64,000 bases of DNA from Diplolepis rosae (lineage: Eukaryota > Arthropoda > Insecta > Hymenoptera > Diplolepididae). The notes beneath the pieces were generated by a model, which was not told the origin of the DNA, made no database searches, and worked only from the letters and a program-made list of their open reading frames with translations. The position numbers were made by a program, and so were the translations under genes. Shown in pieces: positions 10,708 to 21,260 of the stretch. Location: assembly GCA_030998225.1 (NCBI GenBank), contig JAPYXD010000701.1, positions 14,430,501 through 14,494,500 on the forward strand, given 5' to 3'. Numbering within the stretch: the stretch's first letter is position 1; each line of letters opens with the position of its first letter.

Positions 10708-10728
10708 CTATATTGTCCATCTGAAAAC
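10708..10728 (-). CDS. class B GPCR, first coding exon
   Basis: The exon follows a TTGTGTTGCAG acceptor (a 5' UTR intron upstream is likely) and ends at a GTATGT donor at 10707-10701. It contains an ATG at 10720-10718 in a good context (CAGATGG) and four codons, M-D-N-I, plus one nucleotide. The start is chosen because this ATG reads in phase through the 107-nt intron into the next exon. The exon is very short, so its boundaries are the weakest part of the model. Confidence 0.5.
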   Translation of the reverse strand, partial: VFRWTI

Positions 10729-10933
10729 CTGCAACACAAAATTTTTCTTTCAATAGCAATAATCATTGATGCTACAACATTTTTTAGTTGAATTTATTAA
10801 ATAAATTTGTTTTGATTAGATCAAAAAAATTATCTCACGGCATAAAACACATTTTTTTTTTGAGATAAAGAAAATATTACGTAGAATCAACCGAAAATTT
10901 TAAGCCAAAAAATTGTCTCAGGTCAACCAAATA

Positions 10934-11872
10934 GAGTGTGATCAAATTGGAGGTACTTTTTCCAATAGGGTTTTATTGACATGTCACGCGTGACTACTGT
11001 CAAAATAAATACACAATTTTATTCAGTTTTTATTGAGATTTCATCATGGAAAGACTTACGCCTCAACAACGTTTACAAATCGTACAATTATATTACGAAA
11101 ATGGACGCTCTGTGAAAAGTGTTTATTGCGCGCTCAGGCCAATTTATGGTGTACATAATCGTCCTACCGAACGCACTATTCGGCATACCATCGGCAAACT
11201 CGAGAATAATTTAATATTATTGGATGATACTCGACCGATTAGACCACGCACAGCCCGAACTGTAGAGAATATTGCGGCTGTAAATGAGAGTTTTTCCGAA
11301 GACCCGGAAGAATCGATTCGGCGCCGATCTCAACAACTTGGCCTATCTTATGGCACTACTTGGGCGATTTTTGATGACGGAAATTGAAGCCCGTAATCTC
11401 CACGACATTTGGTTCCAATAAGACGGCGCTACATGTCATACAGCCCGTGAAACAACGGATTTACTGCGTAGTCGTTTCGGTGAGCAATTTATCTCTCGTC
11501 TCGGACCAGTGGATTGGCCTCCAAGATCATGTGATATCACACCTTTGGACTTTTATTTGTGGGGGTATGTTAAGTCTAAATGTTTTGTGGATAAACCAGC
11601 TACTATTGAGGCATTGGAAGCCAAAATTACTGGAGTTATTAGCGAGATACCGACCCAAGTCCTCGAGCGAGTCATTCAAAATTGGTGTTTACGGATGGAC
11701 AAATTAAAGCGCAGTTGCGGCCAACATTTGAAAGGGGTTATATTTAAAAAATAAATGTCGTGAATGGTTCTACACAAAAATAAAAAAGATTGCCCTATCA
11801 ATTTGAATTTTCGTTGTTATATTTCAATTTAAAATTCTATACCTCTAAATTGATCACCCTTTGTTTTGTTGT
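10934..11872 (+). mobile_element. rosa-like (DD41D) Tc1/mariner element, internally deleted
   Basis: The ends are similar in inverse orientation: GTGTGATCAAATTGGAGGTA at the left, and CTCTAAATTGATCACCCTTT at the right. The interior encodes the two ends of a transposase with about 150 residues missing. A TA precedes the left end; the right duplication is unclear. Confidence 0.78.
11046..11754 (+). pseudogene. DD41D transposase, N- and C-terminal parts only
   Basis: The N-terminal part from ATG 11046 reads MERLTPQQRLQIVQLYYENG, then YGVHNRPTERTIRHTIGK (DNA-binding helices), and is open to 11387. A frame change and the deletion follow. The C-terminal part reads LHDIWFQ-stop-DGATCH (catalytic Asp), GPVDWPPRSCDITPLDFYLW (last catalytic Asp) and ends at 11754 with LKGVIFKK. 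Counting from the Asp of DGATCH to the Asp of PLD gives 41 intervening residues, the DD41D spacing. The first catalytic Asp region is deleted. Confidence 0.85.
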
Positions 11873-13419
11873 TCTTATAACAACAAAATCTTAGGGTTAA
11901 GGCAACCAAAATTCTGTTGATTAAACCAAATATTTTTTTAAGTGTATTGTATTTATTATGTGTATTTCGTCTCATTTCAAACTATGACTTGAGTTAATTT
12001 TACAATAATGTAGGGAAGAGTGGCCATTATTGTATCGAGTAAATTTAAAACTTGTAATTATACCTAAATTTAATATAATTTGACAACTTGTATGTATCAA
12101 CATGGAGTTTATGCACTTAGCTAAATAGTGCAAATATTAAAAGCAGAATTATTTATATTTTACTTCATAATTTAAACGATTTTCTAGTATAATAAATTGC
12201 TTAAAGTTCTAACATCACCTGGAAACAGTGGATCATACCTTCTAAAGCATTCTTCAATAGTTTCAGCACCATATTTTCTTTTGCATATTGTAAAATAATT
12301 ATTTTTTACGGCATTGTAAAAATAAAATGTTAAAGATAGTCCATACATGTAAATATAATATAAAATATTGAATTTGATACTATCTCACGTTCCCTCAGCA
12401 ATGAGTACAATACAAAAAATGCAGCCATTTCTGCTAAAACTTGGATGAAAGGAGCTATCTTATTTTATCTTAAGAGAGATATACTATTCTTATAGAAGCT
12501 AGCCTCTAGAGAAATACATTTCTATGCAATGTATTACACCCCCCGAGCTAAATTGTTCTTAAGCATGGAAGAATTTTGTTTTTGCGCCTTAAATTAACTA
12601 GCCGGTGTTCTACCAAATGATTGTGATCACGGTATTCGGCACTGTTTTCACGCGCAACAGCACTGTGATGTCTCAGCGATAGGGATGGTTTCTTTACGCG
12701 GCAATTTAGCCAGAAGTGAAAAAACTAGAGTCCATTCAAAATGCTGATCTTCTTTTGTTATCTCAGTCAATGGTTGAAGCTATTGTCGAAAAATGTTCAA
12801 TAAATTCTCGTTAATAGTCTGATATGCCCAATAAAGACATAACTTCAGTTTGAGTCTTTGGCCTATTACAATTTAAACAGCTGCTATTTGGTTCGGATTA
12901 GGTTTTATTTCCTCTGCTGTAATTATTTATTGTGACGGCTAAGGTCACACAAGTTTCAAATTGTCTGAAGAACAATTCAAAAAGATACGTTTTGAGTTTA
13001 GAGTTTTCACTCTAATAACTAGGGAACAAAATTTTATAATTCAATAGTCAGTGTCCAAAAAATTTCTTTCTAATCCTAGGGGAGTTGTTAAAAATTGGAA
13101 GAAGGGAAGTGAGTATTAAGCAAAATTGCACATCGCATCGTCTAATCTAGACGTTACTTGAAATGTGCCCTGTAAAGGATTTGACCGGATACACGTTAGT
13201 TCACGAGTGGTGGAACGCTGTTCACGGACACTCGCGGTCTTTTTACGCGCCTCTGCGGCAGGTGGTTTTGGCAAGAGGCCGTTTAGAATATTTGGAAAAT
13301 CGGGGATTTCTTGTTCTCTAATCTTTCAGGAGACATATCGCTAGGTCAGGTTTATTGAAGAATACATTGGTTATAGAGGGCTCAAATATCGATTCAGGCA
13401 TAATATTTCTTTTCACAAA
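11873..13419. other. no gene seen
   Basis: AT-rich to about 12540, then more mixed composition. No exon pair with splice sites, RNA gene or transposon end was recognised in 1.5 kb. A GC-richer patch at about 13140-13290 looks like an old repeat but could not be assigned. Confidence 0.4.
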
Positions 13420-13423
13420 TTAA

Positions 13424-14557
13424 CCCTTAACCATCACACATCTGTAATCGATAATAAAAGATACACGGGGTGTTCTCTACCTCAAGTACTTTGAACGTTG
13501 ATTACAACTAGAGTATTGCGTCCCACCAATAGACTTATTGGCGGAGGAAAGGAAGGAGACCTTTCAGTTTCGTAAGGAGCTCACCTGCTTAACCAACCTG
13601 CAGGAAATCGCTCGCGCGAAGGAGGCCATCTGCAAGGATGGAAGGCGCAGACTCATCGAGAAATAGCAGACGAGATGGCATGGTGACCAATCCGGGAGAT
13701 GGACACACCGTCTAATCCCAGAGCTCGCCACCTGGTTGGATAGAAAGCACGGCCAAGTCGGCTTTTACCTGGCGCAAGCGCTTTCAGGCCATGGTTGCTT
13801 TAATGTGTACCTGAAGCGCTTCAAGAAAAGAAACGATGAGTCGTGTCACTACTGCGTATCCCTTGTGGACAATGCAGAGCACACACTCTTTGTCTGTGCC
13901 AGGTGGGGCGCGGCAAGGGAGGCTGTCGGTCGGGCAGTGGGCGCACAACTCACTCCTGACACGATGGTCTCCCTCATGCTCCAGTCTGAACAAAAATGGA
14001 TGCTCAGTGAGTCATTCGTCACCTTGGTGATAAAGACGAGGCTGCTCGATGCGCGTGCAGAGCGCGGCGACAACGAGGTCCAGTAGAAATCGCGTCGGGG
14101 CCTGCACCCGCGGTCCTGCGTCCTGGACGGATTTGGCTGTCCGCATCGTTCGGGGGAGGAATCAATTAATTACTCCCCTGGTTGGCGCGGCTAGTCGCTT
14201 TGTCAAACGGACGTGTAGCCGCGGATGGGAGTTCCGGGCGAACGGATGACGGAAGAGTCGTGCGCGACTTTATGTTGGAACCAACGGTTTCAACAGATAT
14301 GCCTAGACCCGTCCCAGGAGAGTCCTGTACAACGTCTATAAAAGATTTCGCCAGTTTTCCTCCTAACCAAAAAAAAAGAATCGAATTGAAAAAATACGAA
14401 ATATACTTTGAACCTTCAAAAATAAGATGCGAATTGTCTGATCAAAAAATTTTGATTCAGAAGTGTTAAAAAAAATTCTTGCAAAAAAAAATGTTGAACA
14501 AAAAAATGAGATCAAAATTTGGCTGGGGTGTCCACCACTCCAGGTGTCGGTTAAGGG
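13424..14557. mobile_element. TTAA-flanked element containing an R1 fragment
   Basis: The ends are CCCTTAACC and GGTTAAGGG, directly flanked by TTAA at 13420-13423 and 14558-14561. TTAA flanks and CCC starts are the piggyBac pattern, but the matching inverted repeat is short, so this is tentative. Most of the interior (about 13500-14250) is an R1-clade LINE fragment. Confidence 0.5.
13500..14086 (+). pseudogene. R1-clade ORF2 C-terminal fragment
   Basis: The frame open at 13736-14086 reads GFYLAQALSGHGCFNVYLKR, then a zinc-finger-like set CHYCVSLVDNAEHTLFVCARW, and ends normally at TAG. Upstream to about 13500 the same protein continues with frame breaks (FRKELTCLTNLQEIARAKEA). This is the domain after the reverse transcriptase in R1-clade elements, equivalent to 9400-9560. 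The piece is GC-rich compared with its surroundings. Confidence 0.85.
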
Positions 14558-14561
14558 TTAA

Positions 14562-15340
14562 AATACTTTGTTACTGGATCGATTCAAGATGATTATTGTC
14601 TACGCCAACAGTCGCTTTAACTAATTGGAAACATTGAGGGATAATTTTCTTATTTTGTACATATTTTCAACGTTTTTTTGAAAATATTTACAAATTATAA
14701 AATAAGAAATATGGAAAAATGTCAAATCAGTATTACTTTTGGCAATAATGATACCGAGAATTAGGGGAAATTATTAATTATCCACGAATTCTTCAAGAAT
14801 AATTTATAGGTAGTTATTTTTAAGAAATTAAGTTAAATTACATTTTCGCGAAAAACATTGAAATAGAAAAATAATAATAAATATCAACTATCGTCTTCTT
14901 AAATTTTCATTGCTTTCCTCTTTTCAATCGAATTTTTCGTAGAAGATGAGTTTTTTAAACACGACAAAAAATTAAATCGTGTTTCGAAATATTTACTTTA
15001 CGTACTGATAAAGAGGAAAAAATGTTTATAAATCATTTCATCAAATCCCATATACACTAAAACCTCTATCTGTAAGAACTTTCTCGTCGAGTACACTGAG
15101 TGATCTATTTCCCCTGCTGCCGTCATGTCTGTCTCTCAAAGTTAAAAATAAAGGGCTTAGCACTGAATAAAATACAGAAAAATAAATAAGTGCTTAAGTT
15201 TGAGTTTAACTTATTTTCTTCCTTTATTACTCAAGAAAAAAATAAGTTAATAAATATTATACCGACAAACTCAGCACTTGATAGGGCCATGTTTGTTTTG
15301 GTTCTCACGCATGACTGACTCCTCTCGCACAAGAGAAACT
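14562..15340. other. no gene seen
   Basis: AT-rich spacer without recognised genes or repeats. Confidence 0.4.
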
Positions 15341-15344
15341 TTAA

Positions 15345-15580
15345 CCCTTTGCGCTCGAGAGGTGACTCCCAGTCACCACTTGATTCCATGTGTCAGCTCG
15401 AGAGGTGACTTTCACAGCACCAATTGGTTTGATGCGGAAACTCGTTTGGCGATAATGTCTATTTATGTTTGGTTTTATGTTTTTATGTTTTAAATTAGCT
15501 GCAAGAAGTCCACATAGTATTTGAAAAATCGCCTCGAGTTGCTGGTTCGCTCAAGCGAAAAAGGCCTCGAGCGCAAAGGG
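15345..15580. mobile_element. piggyBac-like MITE
   Basis: A perfect inverted repeat, CCCTTTGCGCTCGAG at 15345-15359 and its mirror at 15566-15580, is flanked on both sides by TTAA. Sub-terminal copies of CTCGAGAGGTGACT repeat inside. The length of 236 bp leaves no room for a transposase, so the element depended on a piggyBac-type enzyme supplied elsewhere. Confidence 0.92.
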
Positions 15581-15956
15581 TTAAGAAACATGACCAACAC
15601 GAAATCTTTCACTGTAAGTATCGATTCTAACCTATAAATCCTATAGAATCAATTTCCATCATCATCATTTACACATCGCAACATGTATTTCCGTGCATAT
15701 TTGCATATGAAAAATTACTATGTTTAACAGAAAAATTCCCGATAGGTTACACTATATTTTTTACATTCGAAATGTGGAAAGAAGTAGTGGGGGAAGAGGG
15801 GCTATGTCATCGTTCTCAATGTCGGGGGAAAAACGTACTTAATATCGGGAATTCGTAGTATCACGATTTAAGTGTAAGAGAAAGTGTCTGATAACTGAAT
15901 AAATATAGACTTTTGGAGTCATAATTTATTAGATGAGTTTTTGGCAGTCAGTTAAA

Positions 15957-16014
15957 ATGAAGAGTTTAATTGCTGTGATACTTCGTGCATTTATAGCTGT
16001 CACCTGTGCCAAAG
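15957..16014 (+). CDS. serine-protease homologue 1, exon 1 (signal peptide)
   Basis: ATG at 15957 opens MKSLIAVILRAFIAVTCAK, a typical cleavable signal peptide: Lys near the start, a hydrophobic core and small residues before the cut. The exon ends at G|GTAATT in phase 1 and is 58 nt, exactly the length of exon 1 in the second homologue at 45403. This ATG is chosen because no upstream ATG lies in frame close by and the peptide is a good secretion signal. Confidence 0.72.
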
Positions 16015-17157
16015 GTAATTTTTTATCTTAAGCATTACTTATTATAGTATATTCATTATAAAAATTAAATATTTATGTTGCCATGTGATTAATCAGGGGT
16101 CACCCTTTTCGTCCGGGAATGACAGGATGATGTCCTATTAACTCGGGAAGGATACTAAAACTCACTGTACAGGGAGTCTGAGAGTTGCTTTTCATTTGAT
16201 TTTCATTTCCTTTTTTTTGTCTCGTTTTTTTCTCTGTACTTAACTGGGAGATACCGTTAACAGAGAAATTCTTGTCACCATCGCACGTCGAGGTGGAGCG
16301 CATACCAACCGGCTAAACCCAGTTAAAAAAGCTATTGTAGTCGCTATACAAAAATTATTTATTTTTTTGTTTTATATAGAGTTAGAGCCTAAGCTCATTA
16401 AATTGAATGAATGCTCTGTTGTTTGCTTAACATTCGTTTAGCGTAGCTTAAACTATTTTTATAGGTTGAGTTGTGTTTTTCTTTTTAGCTAAGTGAACCT
16501 AAACCAAATTCTGAGCTCCTAAATCCTATAAGCCTTAAGCGGAACCACTTTTGGAACCTGTTTTCGTGCAATGCTTCGCTTTTGCGATTTTTTGTAGGAT
16601 TCTCCAAAAATTTCCTTATTTTAAAATATTTTTTTTTTGTTTCAGCGAGGTAGGTAGCCCATTATAATGTATTAGATACATTCTACTGAAAACTGTACTA
16701 AAATACTCATCTTAACAATTTAGGAGGTTGCATAACTGGACCCTTTTTTTATGAAAAAGCAAAACTACCCGTTTTCTGCAATTTTTGATTGAATATATTC
16801 TTTCATAACATATGCAGTAAATGTGCTATTTTTAGTGCCTGCAGAGCGTGCCAAAAATTAACAATTTCAGGTTGTTGCGGAAAAAAATATCGTGTAGGAC
16901 ATATATGGGAATGATGCAATTCTGACTCGTGTCAAGTTTGCAGCACTCGCATGCTTTTATTACTTGGTAAACAATATACAATGCGCAAAGTACGAATTTC
17001 CGGTATGGCGTTGCAACAAATAGTTTTCTTGCATGCTTAATAAGAACTGTTAATGCTTTTTTATGAAGAACTTAAAGTAACTTATAAATATATTCAATAA
17101 CTTAAGATACGATTTGATTATTCCTAATTATAACTTTTTCAAATATGCTTCCATCAG
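16015..17157. other. intron 1 of serine-protease homologue 1
   Basis: This 1.1 kb intron has no recognised gene. A GC-richer patch at about 16084-16320 has no clear affiliation. Confidence 0.5.
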
Positions 17158-17450
17158 GGATTGATCCGACATCGAGAAGTCAACTGACAGAGAATGAAAT
17201 CAATAGTGGCGATATCAATGTAATTTTTGGAAGCTTGGTTATGATTGTAAATAACGAGAATGGACTTCTATGTACCGCAGGTTATATCGGTAATAGAATA
17301 GCCTTGACAACTGCCAAGTGTGCATGTAGAAGTAACGAAGCTATCTTAGGAGTTGCGTTAGTAACTACAGTACTAGAACTTGAATCTGTTGAAGTTGATT
17401 ATGTGTCCACATTGGTACAAGAAGAAGAACTTGCTGTATTATGTCTTCAT
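17158..17450 (+). CDS. serine-protease homologue 1, exon 2
   Basis: Acceptor TGCTTCCATCAG and donor CAT|GTGAGT. The exon completes a Gly codon from exon 1 and then encodes 97 residues. It covers the first beta-barrel of the S1 fold: INVIFGSLVMIVNN, then GLLCTAGYIGNRIALTTAKC. This last part aligns with the usual G-x-L-I...VLTAAHC, but with Lys in place of the catalytic His. The exon ends with EEELAVLCLH, matching the NDIALLKL region, where the catalytic Asp appears to be Glu. The N-terminal activation cleavage motif is not evident. Confidence 0.75.
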
Positions 17451-17873
17451 GTGAGTAGTTTATATTCAATAGTTCCTTCAATTCTGGACTGTTAAAAACT
17501 AACTTTAGTGCTGATCATAAATTTTAAATAAATGAGCATTGTAATTGAGATACAGCATCAAAGAAGGGCACGTAAACTAATTTTGCTGGGAGTGAGAAGG
17601 TCCCTTGCTATTTGAAAAACAACTTACAGATTAGAATGTTATAAAAATATATTCCGATAATATTCACAAGAAACCAGTTCTTTGTAAAATCAAAAATTTC
17701 TTGTTTTTTTACTTTGACTCGCGAAAACTAGGCCAATTTTTAAAAATTTATGTACGCAACCTGCTCGCATTGGTTTCGGTATAAATACCACCCTGGTTAT
17801 TCTCCATGCTTGCGTTGTATAACTTCAATGCCAGACATACTCTCATTATTGTAGTGAGGAAGGGTATCGGAGT

Positions 17874-18119
17874 CAGTGCTCACAGTATGAAAAAAGTATA
17901 CATACCACTACCGTGGCTCAGCTGCTCGTCGGTGTGCAGACGGAGAAAGCGATGGTGCGCGCGTTTGTTTCCCTCTCGCTCTCTTTCCGGCTCGTTCTCT
18001 CCGGAGAGAGAGAGCGAGAGGGAAACAACCGCGCGCACCGTTGTTTTCTCCATCTACACACCGACGAGCAGCTGAGCCACGGTGGTGGCATGTATACTTT
18101 TTCCATACTGTGAGCACTG
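17874..18119. mobile_element. palindromic hAT MITE
   Basis: The element is a near-perfect palindrome of 246 bp with ends CAGTGCTCACAGTATG and its mirror. A perfect 8-bp duplication ATCGGAGT flanks it at 17866-17873 and 18120-18127. The arms run through CTCAGCTGCTCGTCGGTGTG to a centre near 18000 (CTCTCCGGAGAGAG). It lies in intron 2 of protease homologue 1 and would form a strong hairpin in the pre-mRNA. Confidence 0.95.
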
Positions 18120-18179
18120 ATCGGAGTCCCTAATCTCTCCTGTAAAAAGATATAAAAGATTTAAAGGTTCAGATGTCCT

Positions 18180-19210
18180 ACTCTACATTTTCTGAGAAGA
18201 TCACTTTTGCTGAAAACTCCCAATCCCAGCGTGTTCGCTCAAACTTTATTTGTGTCTCTCTGTCCAATGAATCCTCCTTTTTCCCTTTGAACCGTAGATA
18301 GCGTACATCCACTGAGTGATTCTAAGTTTTCTCCTCAGATTCCGCATATTTCTCAAATGGTAGGAGAATAATTCCCAAATGTACGCTTAGATCCTTAGCT
18401 ACAATTTTTAAAAGTGTTTTAGCCTTTTCCACTTATTTCCGATACTCCCTCAGGAACTTCCTGTTGAACTCGTACTTTGAAAGGTTTCTACTTTTCCGTT
18501 TTCTATTATATAATCTGTTGACCTCTATCCTATGCTCGTGATTGCGTTCAGTTCACCATGGGACTGTTTTCCCGAGGCCTTACCCCTCAACGGATAGATA
18601 TTCTCGTAGGAATGTATCAGAGTTTCCTGTAGGTAGTCAACTACTACCTCTAGCTTCTCCGCGTTTCCATATCGATGTGCAAAGGTTCGCATTCTGCCCA
18701 GTATTTCATATCTAAAGGTGTCTCAACATATCCTCTTCGGATTCCTTATCCATTTCTTCTCTCCATATGCCGAGTCCAGGTTCAAGACGATATGCTTGTG
18801 ATCTATAAGCGAGGGCTCTTTCGAGACCCCACAGCCACCAACCTCGTCTACAAGCTTCTTTGAGCATTGAGTTATGTTCAACACTTCCTGTTGAGGTTTG
18901 GAATGTTGGACCAGTTCCCCTGTTCAAGATTTCCTAGTCAGTTGTGACTATTTGATGATGTCATTGATGTCGGTGCTACCCCCCCACGCCGTATAATGTG
19001 CATTTGCATCGCATCCTAATAAAAGCCTCCATCGGTGGCGATCCTCCCTTCGAGTTCCCTAGAAAGTACCTAACCCTAACCGTGGTAAGGTCTCTACATA
19101 CCTCTACCTCTAGGTACCCGAACCACGGCTAGTGCCTACACTAGCAAGCAGGTTATTGGTACATCGCCTCGAGGTGGTCTGAAAAATAGCCCTCCCCCTA
19201 CTCCCTGGGC
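18180..19210 (-). mobile_element. non-LTR retrotransposon fragment (endonuclease region)
   Basis: Minus-strand frames, with breaks, show DAMQMHIIRRGG with STDIND-like remnants (the D-x-N-x-H-H region of apurinic endonucleases). Then comes LEQGNW/ILNRGTGPTFQTSTGSVEH, which matches the T-P-T-F segment at the end of such endonucleases. Downstream frames (RIEVNRLYNRKRKSR) look like the linker to the reverse transcriptase. The clade is uncertain. It lies antisense in intron 2 of protease homologue 1. Confidence 0.6.
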
Positions 19211-19404
19211 CACAAATAGTTATTTTTTTACTTTTAAGGATGAAGTATTTTTAGTTATTGCTAAAAATAGAAATTTGTACAACAACAGTATCACAATAAA
19301 AGTCAAATAAAATTAAAGCTCAAAAGTAAGAACCATGTTTTTCATCTGGGAAAAAATTAAAAATATAAGGAACGTTTTATTCAATCACAAATACTGTAGA
19401 TCAA

Positions 19405-19915
19405 ACAATGTTGTGTATTCCGCTACAGAGGAATGAAATGTAAAAATTGAACTGCGCATGCGCCTATAGCCATTCAGCGGAGCACAGTCTTCTTCTTCTT
19501 ATTCTTCGTACAGCATTAGCATCCTACTGACAAAGCCTTGTACATTTGAACTGCGCATGCTCTATTACAACACGCTACTACTATACAAGATCGATAAAAT
19601 CAAAATGGCCGGGACTAGTCGCGAATTATCAAGTGTAATGGAAGAAAATGATAATAGATTAGATTCGAGTGTACGCATAAAAACTCGTATACGCACCGAA
19701 GTCACATAAAATAGAATACGTGCCAATGCACACAATTCGGGAATTTACGAGAATCGCGACAATGCTCGCAGGACTGATCGCGCCTCGGCTTCGTTTCGGC
19801 ATTGTCTCAGCTACGCCTCACCTACGCTTTGACTACCCCTTGGCTTCGATCTCCTGCGAGCATTGTCGCTCGTCGCGCAATAACCCTCATTGTGCGCCTA
19901 GACACGTAATATACT
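19405..19915 (+). repeat. dispersed repeat with a short conserved ORF, copy 1
   Basis: Starts near TTGTGTATTCCGCTACAGAG, passes AACTGCGCATGCGCC and ends near GTGCGCCTAGACACG. A second copy in opposite orientation lies at 27795-28270. An internal inverted repeat (CGACAATGCTCGCAGGA and TCCTGCGAGCATTGTCG, 19755-19871) would form a stem. The class is not known. Confidence 0.75.
19605..19709 (+). CDS. 34-codon ORF of the dispersed repeat, copy 1
   Basis: The ORF runs from ATG 19605 in the context AAAATGGCC to TAA 19709. It begins MAGTSRELSSVMEENDN and ends RLDSSVRIKTRIRTEVT. The inverted copy at 27944-28063 holds an equivalent frame of 39 codons that starts M-A, contains RLDSSVR and ends EVT; the length difference is a multiple of three. 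No known domain. It may be a small transposon peptide or a first exon; chance is not excluded. Confidence 0.35.
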   Translation: MAGTSRELSSVMEENDNRLDSSVRIKTRIRTEVT

Positions 19916-19963
19916 ATTAAGCCATACATGTTTATTAATGAAAGAAAGTGAATTTTATTCCAG

Positions 19964-20071
19964 CCTTTTGATGAAAAGGATGCTTGTACATTAGCAAATA
20001 TGCCAAATATGCCTCTTGATCTTGATCCCATCGAAACAGACGATAAATTACAAGTGGTAGGATGGATAAAG
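19964..20071 (+). CDS. serine-protease homologue 1, exon 3
   Basis: Acceptor GAATTTTATTCCAG and donor AAG|GTAAGA. The exon is 108 nt and phase 0 at both ends. It encodes PFDEKDACTLANMPNMPLDL and finishes with KLQVVGWIK. The V-x-GW motif is the inter-domain strand of S1 proteases (VTGWG). Its sequence is acidic. It was missed by open-frame scans because it is short and lacks a start codon. Confidence 0.75.
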
Positions 20072-20225
20072 GTAAGAATACATCATGATTGTCAAAGTCT
20101 TCTTTAATTATTTTCTTACCACTGACATAGTATCAAGTTAGTATCGAAACAAATAGTAGATGCCATTATTAACAATTATAAATGGAGAGTAAAACGCTGG
20201 TAATTGGGAATTGTGAGGGACAATA

Positions 20226-20454
20226 CACTGAAAAAAATGGTTAGTAAAACCAACTACTTCGGTTTGTAAAATATGCCTCAGCTATTTTATTAGTTAGCAC
20301 AGCAATTTTTTTTGTTGGTTTTACTATCTCAATTGTTATCACAAGAACTTGGGTAGTAACACCAACAAAAAAAATTGTTGTGCTAACTAATAAAATAGCT
20401 GAGGCATATTTTACAAACCGAAGTAGTTGGTTTTACTAACCATTTTTTTCAGTG
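20226..20454. mobile_element. palindromic TA-flanked MITE, copy 1
   Basis: TIRs of about 100 bp start CACTGAAAAAAATGG and run through AACCAACTACTTCGGTTTGT. TA duplicates flank the element. It occupies most of intron 3 of protease homologue 1. A sister copy is at 61755-61982 in the last intron of protease homologue 2. Confidence 0.93.
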
Positions 20455-20498
20455 TAGTAGAAAGCATTGTATCATTATATAAATCTGATATTTTTTAG

Positions 20499-20648
20499 TA
20501 CCAGCATGCCATACTGCTATCAATAAAGATATTTTATTTTATGAGTGAAATCATATATGTTTCTTTCGAGGGTGCCGAATTAATAAGCCATTCAAACGTT
20601 AATACTGTTCAGTCTTCAAACAATGATGTTGGTCCATCTTCATATGTG
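20499..20648 (+). CDS. serine-protease homologue 1, exon 4
   Basis: Acceptor GATATTTTTTAG and donor GTG|GTAAGT. The exon is 150 nt, phase 0 at both ends and open throughout. It encodes YQHAILLSIKIFYFMSEIIY and ends SSNNDVGPSSYV. It corresponds to the part of the second barrel before the catalytic Ser. Unlike typical proteases it has no Cys here. A palindromic MITE ends 44 bp upstream of the exon. Confidence 0.65.
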
Positions 20649-21260
20649 GTAAGTACATACATCAAGTGATTCAAATTCGTATCAGAATGCTTTGAACTAA
20701 TAATCAAATAGTACACTGTGACCTTAGTGCGAAAAAGCGCACTTTTGGCGAAGGTTTTAAACTTGTCTGCACGAGCCGAAAGTGAGTATTCCCGAAGGTG
20801 AGTGCTGTCAACTTCATACTCATCGTCAAGCGTTCGCTTGTTTGCACACGTACTACATACTACTTTTTATAAAAGATGCAAAAATAGACTTACTTTTCGA
20901 GCCTGTAAAATATGCTAATTTGCTAATGCGCTCAAAAATATTCTTGCATAGAAAAAAATAGTTCACTAAAGTTTATAGAACTGTTTAAAAGTTGGAGATA
21001 CAGGTTTTTACTGAACGGCGTTCTCAAAACTTTACAGAACTTTTCAGAAGAAAATGCGGAACATTCAATAATTTTTTCTAAATGTTCCACATTTTATTCT
21101 GTAAAGTTCTGTAAGTTTTCCAAAACTTTCCCTTAGTAGCTGCTTAAGGTTGAATTTCAAATTCAGTGATTTTGTGATAATTGAGAAATTTTTATAGGTA
21201 CTTATCTATTTATATGTTATCCAAGAAGGAATTGAAGTTTCAAAATTTTCTATGTTTCAG

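Larger units (their letters stand above)
5729..10728 (-). other. gene model: class B (secretin-type) peptide-hormone GPCR, 5' part
   Basis: Three minus-strand exons join in frame: 10728-10708, 10599-10417 and 5836-5729. The spliced N-terminus has no clear signal peptide. It contains a hormone-receptor domain with EHCREQQQTYVSPEG, ELWCSWVWDSILCWPPTKAG and RLRCPLEKGID. The Cys / W-x-W-D / LCWPPT-x-AG / RCP spacing is the signature of class B receptors. Among insect receptors it most resembles the PDF or diuretic-hormone receptors; that narrower assignment is from memory. Intron 1 is 107 nt and intron 2 is 4.6 kb and full of transposons. The seven-membrane-segment part is not in view. Confidence 0.72.

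Noticed and set aside
17806..18117. Several overlapping frames on both strands around 17.9-18.1 kb
   Set aside because: They are by-products of a palindromic MITE, which gives similar frames on both strands.
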